A stretch of DNA of 64,000 nt from CAYQXJ01 sp964421565. Lineage in GTDB: Bacteria; Planctomycetota; Brocadiia; SM23-32. Location: the NCBI GenBank assembly GCA_964421565.1, contig CAYQXJ010000001.1, forward strand, positions 124,001 to 188,000, written 5' to 3'. Under the pieces are notes generated by a model, which was not told where the DNA came from, did no database searches, and was given only the letters and a program-made list of their open reading frames with translations. The position numbers and the translations under genes were made by a program. Positions 18,729 through 26,059 of this stretch are shown in pieces (the stretch's first letter is position 1; each line of letters opens with the position of its first letter).

Positions 18729-18759
18729 GCGCGCGGCTCATCCGGGGCGTTCAGGCGCG

Positions 18760-19884
18760 CTACCCGAGTTCCCCCGAGACCTGGAAGCGGTGCATGAAGC
18801 TGCGGTCAATGTGGTCCTTGAGCAGGAAGGCGAACGGGCCGTCCCAGGCCGGTCCGCGCTTGGCCGCGATGCCGCGCCGGTCGGCCGTGTTGAGAATCAG
18901 CATGTAGCGGCTGTCGGGATGGAACGTCTCCAGTTCGTCGCCCTCCAGCGCGGCCATGAGGTTGTGGAACAGAATGGGGTTTTGGCGAACGGCGTGAACG
19001 CCCACGCGTGCCAGGTCGTGGTCTTTCAGGCTGATGCAGTCGCCTCCGCCGAACATTCGCTCGTGGGCCACGCATTGCAGGCGACCGTCCACCAGCAGGC
19101 CGCCGGCGGGGCCTGTGGGCAGGCCCGACCTTTCAAACAGTGCTGAGGGGCGGACGCCCACGGCGATGAAGGCCATGTCGTAGTGCGCCCTGCGGCCGTC
19201 CTCCAGCAACGCCTCGCCGTCCTTCAACTCCGCTGCCCTCGCATGCTCCTGCACCTGTATGCCACGGCGCATCAGTGACGCCAGGGCGAGTGAACGCGCC
19301 CTTTCGGGCCAGGCTTTCAGCAGGCGGCCTGCCGCCAGCAGCAGCACGCGCGCCCGTGCGCCCGCTGTGCAGACGAGGCGGAAGGCATTGGCGGCGGTTT
19401 CCACCCCGGCCGCGCCTCCGCCGACCACGAGCACGGCGACATCCCCGGTCTCCGCCGCCAGCCGGTGGGCCCAGGCACGCGCCGCCAGCAGGTTGGTGAC
19501 CGGTTTTACGGCGAACACGTTCTGCTGCGGCGAGCGGAGTAGCCCCTCCGTCGGGACTGAGCTGCCCGTGTTGAACGAGACCGCGTCGTAGCGCACGCAG
19601 GAGCTGTCGGCCAGTATCAGGCGACGTTTCGGCGCGTCGACGCGGAGCACTTCGCCCTCGACGAACGCGCCGCCGCGGTCCTGCGTCATCTTGCGCACGT
19701 GGAACCGGCACTGGCGGGGTTCGTACATGCCGGAGAGCATGCCCGGCCCCATGCCGGAGTAGTACTGGTAGGGTGACCTGCTAACGACCGTGACCTTGTG
19801 CCCCCTGGCGACGTACTGCCCCAGCCGCAGCAGGCAGGTCATGTGCGCGTGCCCTGCGCCGACCAGCACGAGCGAGCGTCCCAT
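18760..19884 (-). CDS. Pyridine nucleotide-disulfide oxidoreductase family flavoprotein (Nterm_to_SelD type)
   Basis: This 374-residue NDH-2-like flavoprotein starts with the FAD motif LVLVGAGHAHMTCLLRLGQ and has a second nucleotide-binding motif (VLVVGGGAAGVETAANAF) near residue 155. The GHAHM start and the YYSGMGPGMLSG segment are characteristic of the family often fused to SelD or found as a separate protein (the TIGR03169 type). No selD gene is visible here. It is the last gene of a tight minus-strand operon: its start lies 15 bases after the DUF523/DUF1722 stop, which itself follows the photolyase by 13 bases. Supplying electrons for an operon partner is an attractive but unproven idea. 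Confidence 0.85.
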   Translation of the reverse strand: MGRSLVLVGAGHAHMTCLLRLGQYVARGHKVTVVSRSPYQYYSGMGPGMLSGMYEPRQCRFHVRKMTQDRGGAFVEGEVLRVDAPKRRLILADSSCVRYDAVSFNTGSSVPTEGLLRSPQQNVFAVKPVTNLLAARAWAHRLAAETGDVAVLVVGGGAAGVETAANAFRLVCTAGARARVLLLAAGRLLKAWPERARSLALASLMRRGIQVQEHARAAELKDGEALLEDGRRAHYDMAFIAVGVRPSALFERSGLPTGPAGGLLVDGRLQCVAHERMFGGGDCISLKDHDLARVGVHAVRQNPILFHNLMAALEGDELETFHPDSRYMLILNTADRRGIAAKRGPAWDGPFAFLLKDHIDRSFMHRFQVSGELG

Positions 19885-19899
19885 CGTCGATTGCTCCTC

Positions 19900-20877
19900 T
19901 CAGGCGTGGTTGCGGAGTTTCAGCTCGAGCGGGTGGGGGTTCAGGTAGGTCTGTGCCGCCAGGTATGGTTCCTCGTACTTCCGCACGTAATGCCGCATCA
20001 AAGTCACAGGCACGATCAGCGGCAGGAGGCCGCCCTTGTAGTTCTCGATCACCTGCAGCATCTCCTGCTTCTCCGCCGCGCTGAGCTGTTCGCGAAAGTA
20101 GCCCAGCATATGCATAAGAACGTTGGCGTTGGTGCGCGGAGTGGCATGCTGGCTCGTAGCCTGGATGAGCATTCGTTCGTAGCGGCTGAACACCTCGTCG
20201 GGCTCCTGCTGCTTCGCGTCGGCCACGAGGCGACCCATCTGGCGCATGAGCTGTTCGTCGTGAGCCATCAGTTGCATCTTGTGGGCCGCGTGGAAGGCGA
20301 GAAGGTTCCCTATCCCTTTATCTTGACAGACGCCGTCGCGATAGCGCTTCAGGCAGAAGATGCGCTCGATGAAGCTTTCGCGCAGCACGTCGTCGTGCAG
20401 TCGTCCGTCGCCCTCCACCGGCAACAGGGGAAAGTGCTCCATGAACTGCCGCGCGAACAGCCCGGCCCCTACCTTCTGCGGCACGCCGTTGTCGTCGTAC
20501 ACCTTCACGCGCTGCATGCCGGAGCTTGGCGACCCGCTCTTGAAGACGAAACCGCAGAGGTCCGCCTCCTCCAGTTCCCTCACGCGACGCCGGCACCACT
20601 GCAGCATGCGGTCCGTCAGGTCACGTTCGCTGCGGACGGTGACCAACCGGGGTTCCTGCGGATCGCCGACCAGGCGCATCGCCTCCCGCGGCGTCGGCAG
20701 TCCGCACTCCACCTCGGGGCATACGGGCACCCACTCCACGTACTTGCCGAGCGTGTGGACCAGGAAGTGGTCCAGCTTGTGACCGCCGTCGTAGCGCACG
20801 TTCTCGCCGAGCAGGCAGGTGCTGATGCCGATACGAGGCTTAGCCTGCGCACGCCACAGTGCGTCGTGATCAGTCAC
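19900..20877 (-). CDS. DUF523-DUF1722 two-domain protein (YbgA-like C-terminus)
   Basis: This 325-residue protein has an N-terminal DUF523 domain (about 10-155: GISTCLLGENVRYDGG, then VCPEVECGLPTPREAMRL and FVFKSGSPSSG) and a C-terminal DUF1722 domain (about 180-320: LLAFHAAHKMQLMAHD through YKGGLLPLIVPVTLMRHY). Cysteines at the start and in the CPE motif are conserved in DUF523 and may bind metal or a cluster. I set the start at the GTG at 20877, with GGGAGGGA 4-5 bases upstream; this also avoids overlapping the photolyase gene. In E. coli the DUF1722 gene ybgA lies beside phr, and here the partner is again photolyase-like. The biochemical role is unknown. Confidence 0.88.
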   Translation of the reverse strand: MTDHDALWRAQAKPRIGISTCLLGENVRYDGGHKLDHFLVHTLGKYVEWVPVCPEVECGLPTPREAMRLVGDPQEPRLVTVRSERDLTDRMLQWCRRRVRELEEADLCGFVFKSGSPSSGMQRVKVYDDNGVPQKVGAGLFARQFMEHFPLLPVEGDGRLHDDVLRESFIERIFCLKRYRDGVCQDKGIGNLLAFHAAHKMQLMAHDEQLMRQMGRLVADAKQQEPDEVFSRYERMLIQATSQHATPRTNANVLMHMLGYFREQLSAAEKQEMLQVIENYKGGLLPLIVPVTLMRHYVRKYEEPYLAAQTYLNPHPLELKLRNHA

Positions 20878-20890
20878 GGTTCCCTCCCGC

Positions 20891-22450
20891 TTAGAGCTGC
20901 TCCACGTCATCCGCCATCCTCATGGCCCGCTCGCGCAGCGAGGACTGCTCCTGCCGGCTGAAGCGCTGCAGGTTGTGCAACTGCGGGGCCATGCGCGGGC
21001 TGTCGGCCAAGCGCTGGCGGTTGCGCAGCAGGAAGTCCCAGTAGAGGGTGGTAAACGGGCATGCGGACCGGCTGGTCAGCTCCGCCGGATTGTAGCGGCA
21101 GCCGGAGCAGTAGTTGCTCATCCGCTGGATGTAGCTGCCGCTGGCGCAATAGGGCTTGGTGGCCATGATGCCCCCGTCGGCGAACTGCGACATGCCGAGT
21201 GTGTTGGGCATCTCGACCCACTCGACGGCGTCCACGTAGACGGCCAGGTACCATTGGTGCACTTGTGCCGGCTCGACGCCAAGCAGCAGCGGAAACAGGC
21301 CCGTTACCATGAGCCGCTGGATATGGTGCGCGTAGCCGTACTGCAGGGTCTGTCCGATGCACTGGCGCAGGCAGTTCATGCCGACGTCGCCGCCCCAGTA
21401 GAAGCCGGGCAGGGCGCGGTTCGCCTCCAGGGCGTTCCGCTTCGCGTAGCCCGGCATGTGGCGCCAGTATACGCCCCGGACGAACTCGCGCCAGCCGAGT
21501 ACCTGCCGGATGAAACCTTCCACGCTGTTGAGGGGTGCCGCCTCTGCGTTCGACGCCTCTTCGGCGGCGGCTATCGCTTCGCGCGGGTCCAGAAGCTTCA
21601 GGTTCATCGGGGCCGAGAGCCGCGAGTGGTAGAGAAACGGCTCGCCGGTCCACATGGCGTCCTGGTAAGGGCCGAAGCGGGGGAGCCGGTGCTGGATGAA
21701 GTCGTCGAGCGCCCGGCGGGCCTGCGTGGCGGTGACCGGCCAGTCGAAGTGATCGAGGCTGCCGGGATGACGCGCAAAACGTTCGCTCACCACGGCGAGC
21801 ACTTCGCGCGTCAGCTCATCCGGCGGAAACGAGACGGGGCGCGGTATCTGATCCGGTCCGTCCCGGCCGAAGGCGCGGCGGTTATGCGCGTCGTAGTTCC
21901 ACTGAGCCCCGCGGGGCGAGTCGCCGTCCATGAGCACGCCCTCGCCTCGGCGCATCCAGCGATAGAAGTGCTCCGCCACCAGCATCTTGCGTTCATCGGC
22001 ATAGCGCTCGAACCGCGCCCGGGGACAGATGAAGTGCCGGTCGGGGCGGACCTCTGCCTCTACGCCGACCCGGCCGGCAACCGTGCGCAGAGCGTGCTCC
22101 ACGCGCCACTCGCCGGGCTGCACGACCACCAGCTTGCGCGGGCGGAGCCGCCGGACGGCGTCGGCGAGTTCGGAGAAGAGCGTTCCCCGGTTGCTGGGAT
22201 CGTCGATCTGTCGGTAATCGACGCGACGCCCTTCGGCCCGAAGGGCGTCGCGCAAGTGCCGCATGGCGCTCAGAGACAGGGCGATCCGGGCCTTGTGCGA
22301 CCAGACGTGCTCGGCCTCGCCCGCCACTTCGGCCATCCAGACGGCATCCACCGCAGGGTCAAAGCCCTCAAAGGCCGCCGAACTGGCGTTGAGCTGGTCC
22401 CCGAGAACGAGAATGAGGCGGCGAGTCCTTCCGGTATCCTGCTGCGACAC
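20891..22450 (-). CDS. Deoxyribodipyrimidine photolyase-related protein (FeS-BCP class)
   Basis: This 519-residue protein resembles the iron-sulfur bacterial cryptochrome/photolyase class, whose studied members repair (6-4) photoproducts using FAD light chemistry. The N-terminal domain begins LILVLGDQLN. The C-terminal FAD domain contains GWREFVRGVYWRHMPGY and GYAHHIQRLMVTG, with conserved His residues. Four cluster-ligand cysteines are available: one in the CLRQC segment, then YCASG, NYCSGCRYNP and SACPFTTLYWDF. The start is GTG at 22450 with a GGTGGA-type binding site. It leads a three-gene operon with DUF523-DUF1722 and the Nterm_to_SelD-type flavoprotein. Confidence 0.92.
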   Translation of the reverse strand: MSQQDTGRTRRLILVLGDQLNASSAAFEGFDPAVDAVWMAEVAGEAEHVWSHKARIALSLSAMRHLRDALRAEGRRVDYRQIDDPSNRGTLFSELADAVRRLRPRKLVVVQPGEWRVEHALRTVAGRVGVEAEVRPDRHFICPRARFERYADERKMLVAEHFYRWMRRGEGVLMDGDSPRGAQWNYDAHNRRAFGRDGPDQIPRPVSFPPDELTREVLAVVSERFARHPGSLDHFDWPVTATQARRALDDFIQHRLPRFGPYQDAMWTGEPFLYHSRLSAPMNLKLLDPREAIAAAEEASNAEAAPLNSVEGFIRQVLGWREFVRGVYWRHMPGYAKRNALEANRALPGFYWGGDVGMNCLRQCIGQTLQYGYAHHIQRLMVTGLFPLLLGVEPAQVHQWYLAVYVDAVEWVEMPNTLGMSQFADGGIMATKPYCASGSYIQRMSNYCSGCRYNPAELTSRSACPFTTLYWDFLLRNRQRLADSPRMAPQLHNLQRFSRQEQSSLRERAMRMADDVEQL

Positions 22451-22656
22451 GACTTATCCACCCCCGTTGACAGTGCTGTGGGCATTGTAACGCAGGTGGA
22501 GCGCTGACACACCAACACGCATCATGGATTGATGCGCCGACCCCGCCGGCCGTTCTGCATCAGTTCGTAGAAGATGCGCCTCAGGGCCCTCTTGCGGAGT
22601 TCGGCGCCGGGCGGCCCCTTGCTTCCGGCTCTTGTTGTCGCCGGTGGTAGGTACAT

Positions 22657-22956
22657 AAGAATGGCGCCGGCCGTTGCCCCCGCACGAGCCGGCGCCAATC
22701 CTTTGCGGCAATCCGCGCCCCCCTGTCGCCCTTGGAGCGACGCGCGGTCGCCGCTATCTATCAGCCCAGAGCTCGCCGGGGTTTCCCCCTGTTCGGCTTC
22801 GTCCGCCCCACCGCGGTCTAACCGAACGAACGCCCGGCCGCTCCGGCCTGTTGCTTCCTGTTGGGGAGCGCCCCCCCTCTCCCCGACAGCAGCCCCTCTT
22901 GCGGCTGCTGAGCCTGTTTGTCAATCGCCCGTTGTCCCGGGCGGTGCGTCCATCGA
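22657..22956 (-). ncRNA. Candidate structured non-coding RNA of about 300 bases
   Basis: This is inferred from three things: a promoter-like element at 22963-22990, a chain of GC-rich hairpins, and a strong terminal hairpin (22663-22696) followed by ATTCTT. The size suits a housekeeping RNA. However, I could not find the conserved RNase P block, the tmRNA tRNA-like ends or the SRP tetraloop region. The identity is therefore unknown, and the ends are estimates. Confidence 0.35.
22663..22696. terminator. Strong GC hairpin, possible terminator of the candidate RNA
   Basis: GGCGCCGGC (22663-22671) and GCCGGCGCC (22688-22696) are perfectly complementary over 9 base pairs with a 16-base loop. On the minus strand the stem is followed by ATTCTT, a weak U-tract. 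Confidence 0.45.
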
Positions 22957-22962
22957 CTACTT

Positions 22963-22990
22963 ATTATCCTCGCAGGACGAGTTCACACAA
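22963..22990 (-). promoter_or_regulatory. Promoter-like element upstream of the candidate RNA
   Basis: On the minus strand TTGTGT (22990-22985) and GATAAT (22968-22963) are 16 bases apart. No protein gene starts within 450 bases downstream. Confidence 0.4.
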
Positions 22991-23146
22991 TAGGGGCTTT
23001 CCCCACAAGCACACTCGAAAACTACTACTGCCACCAGCGGGGAATGCCGCAGGGGGGCAGGGCGGCGCTGCACTGCCGGGCGAGGTGCGCTACGGCGCCG
23101 CCGCAGCCAGGGCAAGCATCGTGTGGCTATCGGAGCGGGCTCGCGC

Positions 23147-24553
23147 TCAGACGCGCAGACATTCGCAGTCCAGGTAGTTGACCAGCGCCTCGCGCACCGG
23201 CGCCGCTACGTGTCCCGGCGTCACGCTCACGTGATGGCGGAAACCGCCGTAGCCCACTGTGCGCAGCACGCCCTGGAGGCCGTAGATGTGGGCGACTCCG
23301 CCACAGCCGAAGAAGTCGTCGGGGATCGGATCGTTGGTGAACGTGCCCTCGCCCAGGTAGTAGCACAACTCACCATCCTGCGTGGTGAGGCTGCCGAAGG
23401 TGAAATCCCCCGCTCGGATGCGCCCCACGTTGCAGCCCCAGGCATGGCCCTCGCCAACGGCGTTGGCCAGGATGGCGTGGTCCACCACGGTCCCCGTCTC
23501 GCGCATCATCGCCTGCGGCACCGGGCCGCAGTGGAACAGTATGCACCTGTCCTCGTCCTCGCCGTAGTTGTTGTTCCAGTCGAGGCAGGTGCTCACCTCG
23601 CCGGACGCCAGGCGCAGCGCATGCATGGTAACGGCGTTGCCGACGTCCACCTCGCACGCGGTCGGCACGCCCCGGTTGTTCATCTCGCTCAGCAGCACGC
23701 AGGGGGATATGCCGCGCAACTGCTGCATCTCCACCCAGCAGCGAACCGCCACGGCGTCCATGCGGAACTCCTCCACCAGCCGGTCGAGCACCACCCCCAG
23801 TCGGCAGATCGTGTCGAACGCTTCGTCCGGGACGTCCTTCCAGGAAACGTAATCCCTCAGATGCTCCTTCTTCGCGCCGAGCTCGGGGTCATCCGGTTTC
23901 AGGGCATCCATCCTGCCGAAGACCGTCGCCAGGTCCAGCGTCTCGGCGGTTATGCCGTGCTTCTGCAGGGCGAGCTCATCGATGCGCACGGTCTTGAACG
24001 CCGTGGTGCGCGCGCCGATTGCGCCGACGGTCATCTCGCGCATGCCCTGCACCACGCGGCAGAGGCCATCGAAGTAGTCCACATTGTCGGCGAAGGTCTC
24101 ACTGCGGGGGTGGACCGTGTGGGGTTCGAGCGCAGTGAAACGGATGTCGTTCTGGCAGAAGACGTCCATGATGGAGAACTTGCCGCAGAAAGCGTCGCGC
24201 CGCAGCTCGGGCGCCATCTTGTCGAGCTCGTCCGGATATGCCTGGATGAGGATCGGCACGTCGGCGTGCTTGAGGGCGGCCACGGCGCCGTTTTCATCGC
24301 CGAAGTTGGGCAGACAGAGGATGACTCCGCCGAACTCGCCCCGGTGGCGCTCGAGAAACTGCGCGTAGTAGAGGCCCTCCTCGGGCGTCTCGACAGCCCC
24401 GTGACGCGTCGCCGCGGGGTCCGTGGTCAGCACCTTGTGCCCGAGTCCCTCCAGCACTTCCACCATCTCCGCCCGCGCGTTCTGCAGCAGGTGCGCCGGG
24501 AAGAAACCGCGGTTGCCGATGAACAGCGCGAACGTCGTCTTCTCCATCTGCAT
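23147..24553 (-). CDS. L-fucose/L-arabinose isomerase-like protein
   Basis: This 468-residue protein is related to the L-fucose isomerase superfamily, which interconverts aldoses and ketoses with a divalent metal. Recognisable parts are the N-terminal FALFIGNRGFFP, LCLPNFGDENGAVAAL, VRCWVEMQQLRGISPC, the acidic ACEVDVGNAVTMHAL and the late FHCGPVPQAM. The start is the ATG at 24553, with GGGAG 8 bases upstream. The same open frame continues far upstream through the MATE gene, but that part is out of frame with MATE. Sequence alone cannot separate a true fucose isomerase from an uncharacterised relative. GH95 and sulfatases elsewhere in the window make fucose a plausible substrate. Confidence 0.8.
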   Translation of the reverse strand: MQMEKTTFALFIGNRGFFPAHLLQNARAEMVEVLEGLGHKVLTTDPAATRHGAVETPEEGLYYAQFLERHRGEFGGVILCLPNFGDENGAVAALKHADVPILIQAYPDELDKMAPELRRDAFCGKFSIMDVFCQNDIRFTALEPHTVHPRSETFADNVDYFDGLCRVVQGMREMTVGAIGARTTAFKTVRIDELALQKHGITAETLDLATVFGRMDALKPDDPELGAKKEHLRDYVSWKDVPDEAFDTICRLGVVLDRLVEEFRMDAVAVRCWVEMQQLRGISPCVLLSEMNNRGVPTACEVDVGNAVTMHALRLASGEVSTCLDWNNNYGEDEDRCILFHCGPVPQAMMRETGTVVDHAILANAVGEGHAWGCNVGRIRAGDFTFGSLTTQDGELCYYLGEGTFTNDPIPDDFFGCGGVAHIYGLQGVLRTVGYGGFRHHVSVTPGHVAAPVREALVNYLDCECLRV

Positions 24554-24585
24554 CTCAACACTCCCTGCGCAGAGCCGTAGTGCGT

Positions 24586-25998
24586 TCAGCTTATGCCTTG
24601 GCGTTCCTGGTGCAAGTCCCGTCGGTCCGGACGCCATGTGCCGGCCCGGAACCAGGCGGCGCTGGCTATTCCCGACAGCACGGCGGCGGCCGCAATGGCC
24701 ATCCATACGCCTCGCACGCCGTAGAAATGCGAGAGCAGCAGCGCCAGGGGCACGGCGATGATCAGCAGGCGTAACAGCGTGAGCGCGAGCGCCGGCAGCG
24801 CTCGGCCGGCGCCCTGGAAGGCCGCCGCGATGACGATGCCGAGCCCGGTGAACATGTGGGTAAGCGAAACGATGCGCAGCAGCGAACTGCCATAGCGGAT
24901 GACCTGGGCATCGTCGGTGAAGATGCCCATCAAGAACCGCGGAAACAGGAAGAAAGTCACCCCGATCGCCTCCATCGCCACCATCGCGCACAGGCTCGCC
25001 TTCCACGTTGTTTCGGATGCGCGGTCGGTCTTGCCAGCGCCCACGTTCTGGCCCACCAGTGTGATCACCGCCGTCGCGATGCCGAGACAGGGCAGTATGG
25101 CGACCTGGTTGAGGCGGACGCCGAGACCGTAGGCCGCCACGGCGTCCGAACCGAAGCGCGCAACGATACGGATAAGCGCCATGAAGCCGACCGACAGCAG
25201 AACCTGGCGCGCGCCGGTGGGCAGGCCGACCTGCAGTATCTGCCAGATCACGCGCCCGCGTGGCGCCAACCCTCGCAGTCGCACCCGCACGTGCACGTCC
25301 CCGCGGAACAGGTAGCCGATCAGGAACACGCAGCCCACCGCCCGCGAAATGACGGTGGCGATGGCGGCACCGGGCAGGCCGAACTCGGGAAAAGGGCCCG
25401 GCCCGAAGATGAGCAGCGGGTCGAGGACGACGTTCAGCACCACTGAAAGGCCGATGCCCACCATCGGCGTCTTCATGTCGCCTTCGCCGCGCAGGATCGA
25501 GGCGCCGGAGAAGAAGAAGAACATGAACGTGCTGCCCGCGAAGATCCATGTGCTGTAGCCGACCGTATGCTCCACCAGGGCGTCGTCCGCGCCCATAAGG
25601 TGGAACAGGGGCCTCTGCAGCAGCAGGCCCGTCACGGTGATCAGCGCGGCCACCAGGGCGAACAGGATGAACGATTGGCGCGCCGCCTCCTCCGCATGCT
25701 CGCGGTCGCGCCGACCCAGACTGCGCGCGATGACCGAAGTGGTGCCCACTCCGACCCCCGCCCCGAGGGCGAACATCAGAAACACAACGGGGAAGACCAT
25801 CGAGACGGCCGCAATCGACTGCGGGCCGATCTGCCCCACGAAATAGGCGTCGGCGATGTTGAAGCCCGTCTGCATCGACATCGCCACGGCAGTCGGCCAC
25901 GCCAGAGCGATCACGCGCTGCAGCACGCTGCCTTCGGTCAGGTCTTCGGGCATGGGCCTGTCGGCAAACCGGAACGGGGGATTGGAAGTGCGCAGCAT
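24586..25998 (-). CDS. MATE family multidrug/metabolite exporter
   Basis: This 470-residue integral membrane protein has about 12 transmembrane helices in two MatE halves. The first half starts at about 30 (VIALAWPTAVAMSMQTGFNIADAYFVG, written here only to its family-typical core WPTAVAMSMQTGF). Conserved features are the GQIGPQSIAA turn, GVGTTSVIARSLGRRD and the second-half NQVAILPCLGIATAVITLVG. It should export cations or small drugs using a Na+ or H+ gradient. The N-terminus is uncertain: the ATG at 25998 is used, but a later Met (codon 16, near 25953) starts closer to homology. It lies 32 bases upstream of the fucose-isomerase-like gene, so the two may be co-transcribed. Confidence 0.92.
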   Translation of the reverse strand: MLRTSNPPFRFADRPMPEDLTEGSVLQRVIALAWPTAVAMSMQTGFNIADAYFVGQIGPQSIAAVSMVFPVVFLMFALGAGVGVGTTSVIARSLGRRDREHAEEAARQSFILFALVAALITVTGLLLQRPLFHLMGADDALVEHTVGYSTWIFAGSTFMFFFFSGASILRGEGDMKTPMVGIGLSVVLNVVLDPLLIFGPGPFPEFGLPGAAIATVISRAVGCVFLIGYLFRGDVHVRVRLRGLAPRGRVIWQILQVGLPTGARQVLLSVGFMALIRIVARFGSDAVAAYGLGVRLNQVAILPCLGIATAVITLVGQNVGAGKTDRASETTWKASLCAMVAMEAIGVTFFLFPRFLMGIFTDDAQVIRYGSSLLRIVSLTHMFTGLGIVIAAAFQGAGRALPALALTLLRLLIIAVPLALLLSHFYGVRGVWMAIAAAAVLSGIASAAWFRAGTWRPDRRDLHQERQGIS

Positions 25999-26059
25999 AG
26001 CAGCGCTGCCACCCCTGCGGCAACGCGCCGAGCAGGGATGTGCACGCCCGCGGCCGGCC

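Larger units (their letters stand above)
22451..23146. other. 696-base gene-free, hairpin-rich region
   Basis: No convincing protein gene lies between the photolyase and the fucose-isomerase-like gene. The minus strand carries many self-complementary segments: CGCCCG/CGGGCG, CAGCAGCC/GGCTGCTG, GGCCG/CGGCC, GGGG-GAAA-CCCC and GCGAC/GTCGC. A 9-base-pair hairpin closes the region near 22663-22696. A 43-codon frame on the minus strand ending near 22525 has an Arg-rich tail but no ribosome binding site, so I do not call it. See the candidate RNA, promoter and terminal hairpin entries. Confidence 0.5.

Noticed and set aside
22525..22656. 43-codon minus-strand frame with an Arg-rich end, considered as ribosomal protein S21
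   Set aside because: It has no ribosome binding site and lacks the S21 core pattern; it may simply follow the candidate RNA.
22451..23146. tmRNA, RNase P, SRP RNA or cobalamin riboswitch in the gene-free region
   Set aside because: No tRNA-like ends, GAGGAAAGTCC, GGAAGGAAGCAGC or complete cobalamin core was found on either strand.
23147..26023. A 958-codon open frame on the minus strand covering the MATE and fucose-isomerase-like genes
   Set aside because: Only the part from 24553 downstream is real protein. The upstream part reads the MATE gene out of frame and is low-complexity Arg/Gly-rich sequence; a good binding site supports the internal start.
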